From a virus: a stretch of DNA of 34,325 bases. Where the stretch lies: positions 1 to 34,325 of the IMG/VR virus record IMGVR_UViG_3300040811_000096, one strand, 5' to 3'. How positions within the stretch are numbered: the first letter of the stretch is position 1; every line of letters starts with the position of its first letter. The notes under the pieces are model-generated. The model saw only the letters and a list, made by a program, of their open reading frames with translations, was not told the origin of the DNA and made no database searches. Shown in pieces: positions 19,922-27,697 of the stretch. The position numbers and the translations under genes were made by a program.

Positions 19922-21819
19922 ATAACTATTTACCAACAGACTATCAGTCATTCATTCACAAGTCACGCTATGCCAAGTACTTCGATGGCAAAGGGCGTGA
20001 GAATTGGGACGAAACAGTATCACGTTACATGGATAACATTGTACGTCCAGTAGCAGGTGATGACTCTTACATTAATCAGATTGAAGAAGCTATTCTTAAC
20101 CTAGATATTATGCCATCCATGCGCTCTATGATGACCGCAGGAGCCGCAGCAGCACGTGACAACACATGTATGTACAACTGTTCTTACGTGGCTGTAGATA
20201 AGCCTACACGCTTTGATGAGGCTATGTTCATCTTACTGTGTGGTACAGGTGTAGGGTTCTCTGTAGAACGTCAATACATCAGCAAGCTACCAGAGGTGCC
20301 AGAACAACTGTTTGATAGCGAGACAACCATTGTAGTCAAAGACAGCAAAGAAGGTTGGGCTAAGGCATTCCGTCAGCTACTAGCATTGCTGTGGTCAGGT
20401 GAGATTCCAAAGTGGGATGTGTCAAAGGTACGCCCTGCAGGTGCAAGACTAAAGACATTCGGTGGACGTGCCTCTGGCCCTGCACCACTAGTAGAGCTAT
20501 TCAACTTTGCTGTTAACACATTCAAAGGCGCACAAGGACGTAAGCTATCATCACTAGAATGTCATGACCTTATGTGTTTCATTGGTCAGATCGTTGTTGT
20601 GGGTGGTGTACGCCGTTCTGCTATGATCTCTTTGTCTAACCTGAGTGATGACCGTATGCGTCATGCCAAGTCTGGGCAATGGTGGGAAACAGCAGCGCAT
20701 CGTGCATTGGCTAATAACTCTGTAAGCTATACTGAGAAGCCTGATGTAGAGACATTCATGCGTGAGTGGACTGCTCTTGTAGAGTCAAAGTCTGGTGAGC
20801 GTGGCGTGTTCAATCGTCAAGCATCTAAGAAGCAAGCAGAGAAGTTTGGTAGACGTGATAGCAACTATGAGTTCGGGACAAATCCATGTTCAGAAATCAT
20901 CTTGCGATCCGCGGAATTTTGCAACCTTTCTGAGTGTATCATTCGTGCTACAGACAGTATTGAGGATATCGAGCGTAAGGTTAAACTTGCTACGATCTTG
21001 GGTACAATCCAGTCTACTTACACAAAGTTCCCATACCTATCTAAAGACTGGCAGCGTAACACAGAAGAGGAACGTCTACTAGGTGTGTCTCTTACAGGCA
21101 TCATGGATAACCCTCTTATGACTGCCAAGAACAAAGGACTGGAGAAAACTCTTGAGCATCTACGATCCATTGCCGTTGCTACTAATGCTGAGTGGGCTGA
21201 ACGCCTTGGCATCCCTGCCTCTGCTGCTATCACGTGCGTTAAACCGTCAGGTACTGTCTCACAGTTGGTTGATTCTGCTTCTGGGATTCATGCTCGTCAT
21301 AGCCCCTACTATATTCGTACTGTCCGTGGCGATAACAAAGACCCACTAACACAGTTTATGAAGGATCAAGGTATCCCTAATGAGCCATGCGTATTCAAGG
21401 GTGATACTACTACAGTATTCAGCTTCCCTCAGAAGTCACCTGATCTTGCTGTGACACGTAACGACATGACAGCTATTGAGCAGCTAGAGATGTGGCTAAC
21501 ATATCAGCGTCATTGGTGTGAGCATAAACCATCTGTGACTATTTCAGTACGTGAGCATGAATGGCTAGAGGTGGGTGCATTTGTGTACAAACACTTTGAT
21601 GAGATGTCTGGTGTATCATTCTTGCCTCACTCTGATCATACATATCAGCAAGCACCATATCAGGACTGTGACAAAGGTGAGTATCAGCGTCTACTTAAAC
21701 TTATGCCAAAGTCTATTGATTGGACTAAGCTATCAGAGTATGAGCAAGAGGATAACACCGTGTCTATGCAGACTATGGCTTGCTCTGGTGACTCATGCGA
21801 AATCGTAGACCTAGTGTAG
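19918..21819 (+). CDS. nrdJ: Ribonucleotide reductase, class II (adenosylcobalamin-dependent)
   Basis: A 633-residue enzyme that reduces ribonucleotides to deoxyribonucleotides. NPCSEI (322-327) carries the thiyl radical Cys324 and E326. Cys88 (YNCSY) and Cys335 (EFCNLSE) are the redox pair; the 11-residue gap between 324 and 335 matches C408/C419 of the Lactobacillus enzyme. CVKPSGTVSQLV is a substrate phosphate loop. The C-terminal C622-x4-C627 (ACSGDSC) passes electrons to the active site. No small subunit or nrdE/F gene is present, which supports the B12-dependent monomeric class. Glutaredoxin at 22608-22832 may be the electron donor. ATG 19918 overlaps the preceding stop. Confidence 0.93.
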   Translation: MNNYLPTDYQSFIHKSRYAKYFDGKGRENWDETVSRYMDNIVRPVAGDDSYINQIEEAILNLDIMPSMRSMMTAGAAAARDNTCMYNCSYVAVDKPTRFDEAMFILLCGTGVGFSVERQYISKLPEVPEQLFDSETTIVVKDSKEGWAKAFRQLLALLWSGEIPKWDVSKVRPAGARLKTFGGRASGPAPLVELFNFAVNTFKGAQGRKLSSLECHDLMCFIGQIVVVGGVRRSAMISLSNLSDDRMRHAKSGQWWETAAHRALANNSVSYTEKPDVETFMREWTALVESKSGERGVFNRQASKKQAEKFGRRDSNYEFGTNPCSEIILRSAEFCNLSECIIRATDSIEDIERKVKLATILGTIQSTYTKFPYLSKDWQRNTEEERLLGVSLTGIMDNPLMTAKNKGLEKTLEHLRSIAVATNAEWAERLGIPASAAITCVKPSGTVSQLVDSASGIHARHSPYYIRTVRGDNKDPLTQFMKDQGIPNEPCVFKGDTTTVFSFPQKSPDLAVTRNDMTAIEQLEMWLTYQRHWCEHKPSVTISVREHEWLEVGAFVYKHFDEMSGVSFLPHSDHTYQQAPYQDCDKGEYQRLLKLMPKSIDWTKLSEYEQEDNTVSMQTMACSGDSCEIVDLV

Positions 21820-22001
21820 GTAGCCAACAGTCACCCTGCGTACTCGTATGCCGCATAGAAAACGGTGAGTGCGTGGGGTGTAACAGAACTATAGATGAAA
21901 TACGTGATTGGATTATAATGTCTGATTACGAACAGAAAAAACTGTTACATGAACTAAAGTGGAGAAAACTAAATGCCACCAATGTCAGAAGAAGAACGTA
22001 A
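21795..22001 (+). CDS. DUF1289 family Fe-S-type protein
   Basis: A 68-residue protein that overlaps the RNR end by 25 nt. SPCVLVCRIENGECVGCNRT followed by IDEIRDWIIMSDYEQKKLL matches DUF1289, small cysteine-rich proteins (C15, C19, C26, C29) common in proteobacteria and their phages. A metal or iron-sulphur site is probable; the function is unknown. Its place right after RNR suggests a link with nucleotide reduction, which is inference. Confidence 0.8.
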   Translation: MRNRRPSVGSQQSPCVLVCRIENGECVGCNRTIDEIRDWIIMSDYEQKKLLHELKWRKLNATNVRRRT

Positions 22002-22617
22002 GGCTAGAAAAAGAGAGCATAATAAGGCTTACCGTGAAGCTAATAAAGAAAAGATAGCAGCGCGTAATAAAGCGTACTATGAAGCTAATAGAGAGAAAAT
22101 ATTAAAGGAGAGAAAAGCTTACCATGAAGCTAATAGAGAGAGAGTATTAAAGAAGAGAAAAGCTTACCGTGAAGCTAATAGAGATAGTATATTAGATTAT
22201 AATAGAAAGTACCTTAAAACTTACCGTGAAGCTAATAAAGAAAAGATAGCAGCGCGTAATAAAGCGTACTATGAAGCTAATAAAGATTCCTATTTAGCAA
22301 GGACTAGGAAACGTCAATGCCTAATAAAAAAGGTTATACCTAAACCTCTCAGAAAGTGTCCTATAGAAACAGACAGACTTGTAAAGATATACAAACTACG
22401 ATCTATTATAAGCGAAGCCACAGGAGTAGAGCATCACGTAGATCATATGTGGCCTTTATCTGATGGTGGGCCACATTGGAGTGGTAATCTACAGATTATA
22501 ACAGCAACAGAGAACTTATCTAAGAGTGCATCTGTTTGTGAAGAGACTAAAAAGGTAATAAAAGAGAGCTTAGAGTATGCCCTACAAGAATATAAAAAGG
22601 AAAAAGAATGTACGTGA
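21973..22617 (+). CDS. HNH endonuclease with basic repeats
   Basis: A 214-residue protein starting at ATG 21973, overlapping the previous gene by 29 nt. The N-terminal half is made of repeats of about 13-16 residues of the type KAYREANKEKIAARN, highly basic and helical. The C-terminal part, HVDHMWPLSDGGPHWSGNLQ then IITATENLSKS, is a nuclease core (H-V-D-H...P-L...G-G-x-H...N-L-Q). Cuts or nicks DNA and likely spreads itself. The repeats hold an exact 63-bp direct repeat. AGA- and AAA-rich codon use unlike RNR suggests recent arrival. Confidence 0.85.
   Translation: MPPMSEEERKARKREHNKAYREANKEKIAARNKAYYEANREKILKERKAYHEANRERVLKKRKAYREANRDSILDYNRKYLKTYREANKEKIAARNKAYYEANKDSYLARTRKRQCLIKKVIPKPLRKCPIETDRLVKIYKLRSIISEATGVEHHVDHMWPLSDGGPHWSGNLQIITATENLSKSASVCEETKKVIKESLEYALQEYKKEKECT
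22028..22090 (+). repeat. 63-bp direct repeat, copy 1
   Basis: Identical over all 63 bases to 22220-22282, exactly 192 bp (64 codons) later in the same frame of the HNH gene. It encodes the YREANKEKIAARNKAYYEAN segment. Confidence 0.9.
22220..22282 (+). repeat. 63-bp direct repeat, copy 2
   Basis: Second copy of the repeat at 22028-22090. The stretch between them holds three diverged versions of the same coding unit, which suggests either recent duplication or homogenisation by recombination. Confidence 0.9.
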
Positions 22618-22832
22618 TAATCACACGTGATCAATGTAACTTCTGCGATGATGCCAAAGCCTTGATGAAGGGTAAAGGTATTCAATACGTAGAATATAAT
22701 ATTCAGTCGGACAGCAGTAAATGGTTGTTGTCTTTATTGAAGCGTTCCAGTATAACTACCGTGCCGCAGGTGTTTAACGATAAAGGAACTCACATAGGCG
22801 GCTATACCGATCTAAAGGAGTATCTATCATGA
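22608..22832 (+). CDS. grx: Glutaredoxin
   Basis: A 74-residue protein starting at ATG 22608 with AAGGAAAAAG upstream. It has the active site CNFC (C10, C13) in MYVIITRDQCNFCDDAKALM, the TVPQVF motif with the cis-proline, and GGYTDLKEYL at the end, all typical of glutaredoxins. It reduces disulphides with glutathione and probably feeds the ribonucleotide reductase encoded just upstream. It overlaps the HNH gene end by 10 nt, consistent with insertion of the HNH gene between two older neighbours. Confidence 0.92.
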   Translation: MYVIITRDQCNFCDDAKALMKGKGIQYVEYNIQSDSSKWLLSLLKRSSITTVPQVFNDKGTHIGGYTDLKEYLS

Positions 22833-22984
22833 TCGAATTTTTTGTAACTACAGTAGTGGCACTAGGTCTAACTATGGGTGTTATTACAGAGGTTGTAGAA
22901 CCAGCAGCTAACTATGCCATTGACCAAGGTAAAGCAGGTGTCGAGTACATCGAAGATAAGCTAGCCCAAGAGAGTCTAGACTAA
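22829..22984 (+). CDS. Small membrane-associated protein (51 aa)
   Basis: A 51-residue frame at ATG 22829 in an ATGA overlap with glutaredoxin and ending as TAATG with the next gene; GGAG lies upstream. MIEFFVTTVVALGLTMGVIT is a likely membrane helix, followed by EVVEPAANYAIDQGKAGVEY and an acidic helix. Coupling at both ends supports it. Function unknown. Confidence 0.65.
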   Translation: MIEFFVTTVVALGLTMGVITEVVEPAANYAIDQGKAGVEYIEDKLAQESLD

Positions 22985-23172
22985 TGTGGGTTCTAGTAGT
23001 TGTATTGATTGATGGTACAGCAATGTTCTCTTATGCAGAGGGCTTTCCCTACCGTGACTTAAATCAATGTCAGAAAGATGCAGAGGCTACGTACTACAGT
23101 CATATGGCTACTCGCCCCAACCCCGAAGCTTATGTAGTAGCGTACTGTTCTGAAGTACCGAAAGGAACATAA
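22984..23172 (+). CDS. Small exported or membrane protein
   Basis: A 62-residue protein in a TAATG overlap. Begins MWVLVVVLIDGTAMFSYAEG, hydrophobic at the start, with two cysteines (C29 and C54) that could form a disulphide, and AVAY-type strand VVAYCSEVPKG at the end. It resembles small phage proteins secreted to the periplasm or anchored in the membrane. Function unknown. Confidence 0.6.
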   Translation: MWVLVVVLIDGTAMFSYAEGFPYRDLNQCQKDAEATYYSHMATRPNPEAYVVAYCSEVPKGT

Positions 23173-23882
23173 TGAATGTAACAGACTTCCCAAAGAAACA
23201 AACTAGAACTAGACGGAAGACTAACTACAAGAACGCAGCAGCCAAAGAGGTGTCTGGTCTTGTACCTATAAACGACAAACAGAAAGAGTTGCTTGATAGC
23301 TTAAAGACTAGCAATCAGATATTCATTCTTGGTCCTGCAGGTACAGGCAAAACCTACGTCACAGCGACATACGCAGCAGACTTGTATACGCTCAAAGAAA
23401 TTGACAGAATTGTTATCACACGCCCACATGTAGCTGTAGGTAAAGATATAGGCTTCTTGCCGGGAACGCTTGAGGAAAAGACATACCCTTGGGCGTTACC
23501 TGTGCTTGACGTACTACAGAAGCATCTTGGTAAAGGTACTGTTGATACCGCTATCAAGAATGGTAACATAGAGATGGCTCCGCTTGCGTTGATGCGTGGG
23601 CGTAGCTTTGACAATGCTTTCATCATCGTAGACGAAACACAGAATATAACTATTCATGAGTTAAAGATGTTGTTGACTCGCGTTGGTGAAGGTAGTAAAA
23701 TTGTGCTTAACGGTGACGCGCAGCAGTCTGATTTAAAAGAGGGTGACGGTTTATCTAAAGCCATACACCTTGCAAAGAAACACATGCTGCCTGTCCCTGT
23801 TGTAGAGTTTGGTGTAGATGACATTGTGCGTAGTGACATCTGTGCTGAGTGGGTAAAAGTATTTATGGCAGAAGGACTTTGA
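23172..23882 (+). CDS. phoH: PhoH-like ATPase
   Basis: A 236-residue P-loop protein in a TAATG overlap with the gene before. Walker A is GPAGTGKT (54-61), Walker B includes IIVDETQN (151-158), and the conserved TRVGEGSKIVLNGDAQQSD follows. PhoH proteins are very common in marine phages; the RNA- or nucleotide-related role is not settled, and control by phosphate starvation is not shown by this sequence. The N-terminal 25 residues are basic. Length is normal for the family. Confidence 0.92.
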   Translation: MNVTDFPKKQTRTRRKTNYKNAAAKEVSGLVPINDKQKELLDSLKTSNQIFILGPAGTGKTYVTATYAADLYTLKEIDRIVITRPHVAVGKDIGFLPGTLEEKTYPWALPVLDVLQKHLGKGTVDTAIKNGNIEMAPLALMRGRSFDNAFIIVDETQNITIHELKMLLTRVGEGSKIVLNGDAQQSDLKEGDGLSKAIHLAKKHMLPVPVVEFGVDDIVRSDICAEWVKVFMAEGL

Positions 23883-23883
23883 T

Positions 23884-24063
23884 ATGCCTAATAAAGAAGT
23901 AACTAAAGAAGTAACAGACTTTCGAGTAGAGTTTGCAGATAATGGTTTTGTGGTTGAGTTTAGTGGCTATGATAAAGATGGTGACTATGCAAGCAACAAA
24001 CGTGTTGTTATGAGTCCACAAGAGCTACATGCAGCAATCGACAAGATCATAGCAATGGCATGA
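23884..24063 (+). CDS. Small acidic phage protein (59 aa)
   Basis: A 59-residue frame at ATG 23884, one base after the phoH stop, ending in an ATGA overlap with the next gene. It reads MPNKEVTKEVTDFRVEFADN, GFVVEFSGYDKDGDYASNKR, VVMSPQELHAAIDKIIAMA. A beta-hairpin plus helix layout, with a YDKDGDY turn. No family recognised. Confidence 0.6.
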   Translation: MPNKEVTKEVTDFRVEFADNGFVVEFSGYDKDGDYASNKRVVMSPQELHAAIDKIIAMA

Positions 24064-24263
24064 AGCTCGAACTCGAAGCACACGAATTTGTCGAGTCTAA
24101 AAAGAAACAGTTTAATAATGGACTACGTGAAGCTGTACAAGACTTAGACTCATACATATACGATAATCTATATGAGTGTGAACAGAGGGAGAATGCTAGG
24201 GAACGTCTGATAGAATCTATGATGTGGGCTAAATTAGCAGCCAATGATCATGGTATAAAATAA
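24060..24263 (+). CDS. Small helical phage protein, last rightward gene
   Basis: A 67-residue protein in an ATGA overlap. MKLELEAHEFVESKKKQFNN is followed by AVQDLDSYIYDNLYECEQRE and ARERLIESMMWAKLAANDHG, nearly all helical and charged. It is the last gene before the terminator. Function unknown; similar helical proteins occur in marine phage replication operons. Confidence 0.6.
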   Translation: MKLELEAHEFVESKKKQFNNGLREAVQDLDSYIYDNLYECEQRENARERLIESMMWAKLAANDHGIK

Positions 24264-24267
24264 AAGA

Positions 24268-24283
24268 GGGGCCGATTGGCCCC
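24268..24283. terminator. Bidirectional terminator between converging operons
   Basis: GGGGCC (24268-24273), loop GATT, GGCCCC (24278-24283). The flanks are A-rich on the left and CTTTCTTT on the right, so a stem can form on either strand. It sits just after the last rightward stop (24263) and just before the last leftward stop (24290), which fits ending both transcripts. Confidence 0.8.
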
Positions 24284-24289
24284 CTTTCT

Positions 24290-27200
24290 TTATCTTGTTG
24301 CTGACTCTTTAATGGCTTTCGTCCTAGTCTTGCCACCTTGGATAAACCAGAGTGTGAGTATCGAAGCCCTAGTGTCTTTTTCCATTTCGTCATAGTCACT
24401 AGCATCAATCTCTTTAAGAGCCTCTACATAAGTCTTACCAGAGAAGCCATAACGCTCTGCCTGTAATGCCCAAGCATTCTCAGCTTGTTCTTTTTCATTA
24501 CGTGATAGAGCCTTGTACTCGCCACGCACATACGCATTAAAGTCACCACGGTACTCTTCATGCTTACGCGCCCAATCTGACAGGATTGTTCTGGCATCTG
24601 CACGTGTCTCACGAATGTTAGCTTGTAGACGCTGCTTCAGTAGGTCACGCTTGGTAGCCATATCAGCATTCACATACACAGAGTCAGACTTGATGTAAGC
24701 AATAGCATCATCAGCAAGCTTACCCTGCAGCATCTGTTGAGTCATTAACTCTAGTGCTGTGTTCTTCTCTTTGTATTCGTTGTACACTTTGAATGCATCT
24801 AGTTGAAGCTTAGACATCTCCATCTCTAGCTCATTCTTTGGTGCGTTCTTGGTGAAACCTGTGATCTGCTTCATGAATGGATCAAGCTGACGTAGAGGAC
24901 CATCACCAAAGATGTTGTGACGTACAGCGTCATAGCCTGTGTCACGGTTACGCTCTTCCATAAGTTGGAATTGTGTACGTGCCGAACCACCCATCCACTT
25001 TAGCAAGCCTTGCATACCATCTGTGCTGATCTCAATACCTGTGTCTTCCTGTAGACGACCTGTCATTTCATCTAGGTTAAAGTCTGGTAGTGACTTACCA
25101 AAACGCTGTAGCAAGTATGTGCTGTTAAAGTCCATACCACCCATGTCCCACAAGGATACAGTAGCGTCACGTGTCTGTGGTAGGTAAGATGAACGTGCAT
25201 CAAACTGACCATAGAAGTCTTTGACTACTGCAGCAGGGTATGTGAAGGAACTCAGGTAATCACCTACAACCTTCAGTCCTTGCTCTGGTGTGCCATTTAC
25301 AAAAGCGTTCTCAAGATCGCCTAAAGCACCACCCCCGGGACGGAACTCTGTACCAAGCAAGATAGCTTGTGCATCTTTACGTACTTCATTCCACTCTTTC
25401 GTAGGTAGGCCATTAGCTTTACGCAAAGCCCAGTTAGATGCAAAGTGAATGAATGCTGCTGGACCCATAGCCGCTTGTGCGTTGGTTGTCTCACCAGATG
25501 TCATACGCTCTTCATACCACTCTAGGCCATTCTGAATGTTATCCATCTGCATGTAAGCAGCACCAGCAAACATAGCTGAACCAGTCATAAGCTTTGATAC
25601 GTCTTCAGCAGTAGCTTCACGACCAAATGCTTTTTTACGCATCAGGTTCAGTACTGTGTAGTCATTCAAGAACTTGGCTTGTGAAGCAATGTAGCGTGGG
25701 AATGGGATAATTGTAGTAAGTCCATACTTGTGAACGCCACTAACAATCTTGCCTACAGCTTTACTCTCTGCTGTGGCACCTTTACCACCAAACCTACGTT
25801 GGAAGGTAAATGCTAAAGCTTCATCAAGTGCTTCGTTTACCATGTCATCAGGCAGATCAGCGATACGCCCCTGTGCCATGTAATCCATCAAAGATGAACC
25901 CTCTTGTGCCAACTTACGGTCAATGTAAGAAGCAATCACAGCTTTCTTGAACACGTGGTCAGAGATAGTGTTGAGAGCGTTGGCTGCTGTACCTGCTTTA
26001 GCTAGTGCAGTATTACGTACCAAGCTTGCCTCTGCTGTAGCAGCATCCATAAATACACGTGACACAAGCTCTGGTGAATCTTCTTTAAGCATAGTCACAA
26101 GAGCGTCAGCTACATATGCATCCTTGGTAAGATACGTCAAGGTATCTAAAGAACCTTTGAGTGTAGCACCTGCGTTCTTCTTTTCACCACCGAAACCTGC
26201 AGCCTGTAGGATAGACAGGTTAATCTGATCCAGCATATCAATACCAGTCATAGCAACACCAAAGATGTTGTTACGCATAGTTGTAGCAGGTTGTGATGTC
26301 ATGAATGCACGTCTAGCATCCTCTAGCCCTTTAAGAGCCTTTAGAGCGCGTCTACCAGATGTCATAGACAAACGTGCAGCATCTAGTTCTGCAGCTTCTT
26401 TGCCTGACACAGTAGACATACCTTGGTCATACAGCTTGGTCAACTTATCAGCAAAGTCTTTAGATGCGTCGATAGCTTCTTGACCAGTAATTCTAGCACC
26501 ACGATTGTTTAGCCACGATCCTTGTTGTTGCAACAAACGCGCAGCTTCTGATACCTCTGCTGCATATACTGCTGATAGTTGGCGGCGAGTAAGGCCATAA
26601 CGCTTACGAACAATATCAAATACGTTATCATCACCTGTCTCCACCTGACGAGCTAAAAACTCTGTAATACGTTGGCCCTTCTCAGGCTTAATCTCTAGGG
26701 CTTCTGCTAGGTCTACTGCAGCAGCACTCAAACGCTTCATCGTACCTGCGTCTAGTCCACCAATAAGTCCATCTGGTAAGTCTTCACTCAGGATGTCTAC
26801 CTTTGCAGCTTTACCCTCTTCCACAAGTTTAGGATCAATGGAGGCCAGAAGCTTGTTCTGTGTCCACTTAATCATCTTGCGGCCCTCTGGGGTAGCAGCT
26901 TGCTCTTTAAGCGACTGTGAGGCTCTCTCTACGGCCTCTGCTTCACGTGCAGCCTTTTGTGTAGCACCCTCTTGTAGTTTATTAACTAGACGTTCTGCAC
27001 CTTTGTATTGCTGACGTGTTGGGATAGCGTAAGCTGCACCACCGATGGCACCACCTAGAACACCAGCAGCAGCAATGTTTGTACCGCTAATGTCATAGTC
27101 TTCATCAATAGTCTTACCAGCTTTCTTTTTATTTATCTCAATACCAAGCTGTGACCCTGCTGCTACAGAACCATCTAGTGCTGCAGTTAGCGCACCACGC

Positions 27201-27697
27201 TTAATCTGACTTTTAGCAAACTGTTTTAGTGCTTGCTGTGTAGCTACTTTAGAAGCTTGTACGGCTGCTGTACCTGCACCTGCTGTAAGAGGCGCGGCTG
27301 CTGCTGACAGGTATGTGCTTGGTGCTGTAGCAACACCCTCTGCGTAGTCACGAATACCTGCAAAGCCACCGTCTAGGATACCTTCACCCTTGGCATTATC
27401 AAAGGCGTACATAAGACGTGCGTAAGACTGCTTCTCTTTTTCAGACGTATTATCGTCATCCATAAAGTAGTAGTCTTTTGCCATAGTGACTTCGTTTGTG
27501 TTCATCACACGAAAGTGTTCTAGCACATCGTACACAACATCTTCTGTCGTATACTTGGATAGCTTTTCATCATCGTAACCCTTACGGCGACTTTTTAGAA
27601 AGGTAATAGCATCATTCAAAAAGGCATCGTTGTCTTTAAGGTCAGATAGCTTTTTATCTTTCATACTCTCTTGTGTGTAGTATGTTGTATCAGCCAT
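24290..27697 (-). CDS. Large internal virion / DNA ejection protein (1135 aa)
   Basis: A 1135-residue protein starting at ATG 27697 in a TAATG overlap with the gene before. It is mostly helical and charged, with an Ala/Gly-rich hydrophobic part near residues 110-230 (GILDGGFAGIRDYAEGVATA, AAAAPLTAGAGTAAVQAS, AAGVLGGAIGGAAYAIPT) that could enter membranes. Central parts carry Ala- and Asp-rich helices and the C-terminus is basic helical. In short-tailed phages the last large gene of the virion operon commonly encodes an internal protein ejected with DNA. No transglycosylase motif is obvious. Function follows from size, composition and position. Confidence 0.75.
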   Translation of the reverse strand: MADTTYYTQESMKDKKLSDLKDNDAFLNDAITFLKSRRKGYDDEKLSKYTTEDVVYDVLEHFRVMNTNEVTMAKDYYFMDDDNTSEKEKQSYARLMYAFDNAKGEGILDGGFAGIRDYAEGVATAPSTYLSAAAAPLTAGAGTAAVQASKVATQQALKQFAKSQIKRGALTAALDGSVAAGSQLGIEINKKKAGKTIDEDYDISGTNIAAAGVLGGAIGGAAYAIPTRQQYKGAERLVNKLQEGATQKAAREAEAVERASQSLKEQAATPEGRKMIKWTQNKLLASIDPKLVEEGKAAKVDILSEDLPDGLIGGLDAGTMKRLSAAAVDLAEALEIKPEKGQRITEFLARQVETGDDNVFDIVRKRYGLTRRQLSAVYAAEVSEAARLLQQQGSWLNNRGARITGQEAIDASKDFADKLTKLYDQGMSTVSGKEAAELDAARLSMTSGRRALKALKGLEDARRAFMTSQPATTMRNNIFGVAMTGIDMLDQINLSILQAAGFGGEKKNAGATLKGSLDTLTYLTKDAYVADALVTMLKEDSPELVSRVFMDAATAEASLVRNTALAKAGTAANALNTISDHVFKKAVIASYIDRKLAQEGSSLMDYMAQGRIADLPDDMVNEALDEALAFTFQRRFGGKGATAESKAVGKIVSGVHKYGLTTIIPFPRYIASQAKFLNDYTVLNLMRKKAFGREATAEDVSKLMTGSAMFAGAAYMQMDNIQNGLEWYEERMTSGETTNAQAAMGPAAFIHFASNWALRKANGLPTKEWNEVRKDAQAILLGTEFRPGGGALGDLENAFVNGTPEQGLKVVGDYLSSFTYPAAVVKDFYGQFDARSSYLPQTRDATVSLWDMGGMDFNSTYLLQRFGKSLPDFNLDEMTGRLQEDTGIEISTDGMQGLLKWMGGSARTQFQLMEERNRDTGYDAVRHNIFGDGPLRQLDPFMKQITGFTKNAPKNELEMEMSKLQLDAFKVYNEYKEKNTALELMTQQMLQGKLADDAIAYIKSDSVYVNADMATKRDLLKQRLQANIRETRADARTILSDWARKHEEYRGDFNAYVRGEYKALSRNEKEQAENAWALQAERYGFSGKTYVEALKEIDASDYDEMEKDTRASILTLWFIQGGKTRTKAIKESATR

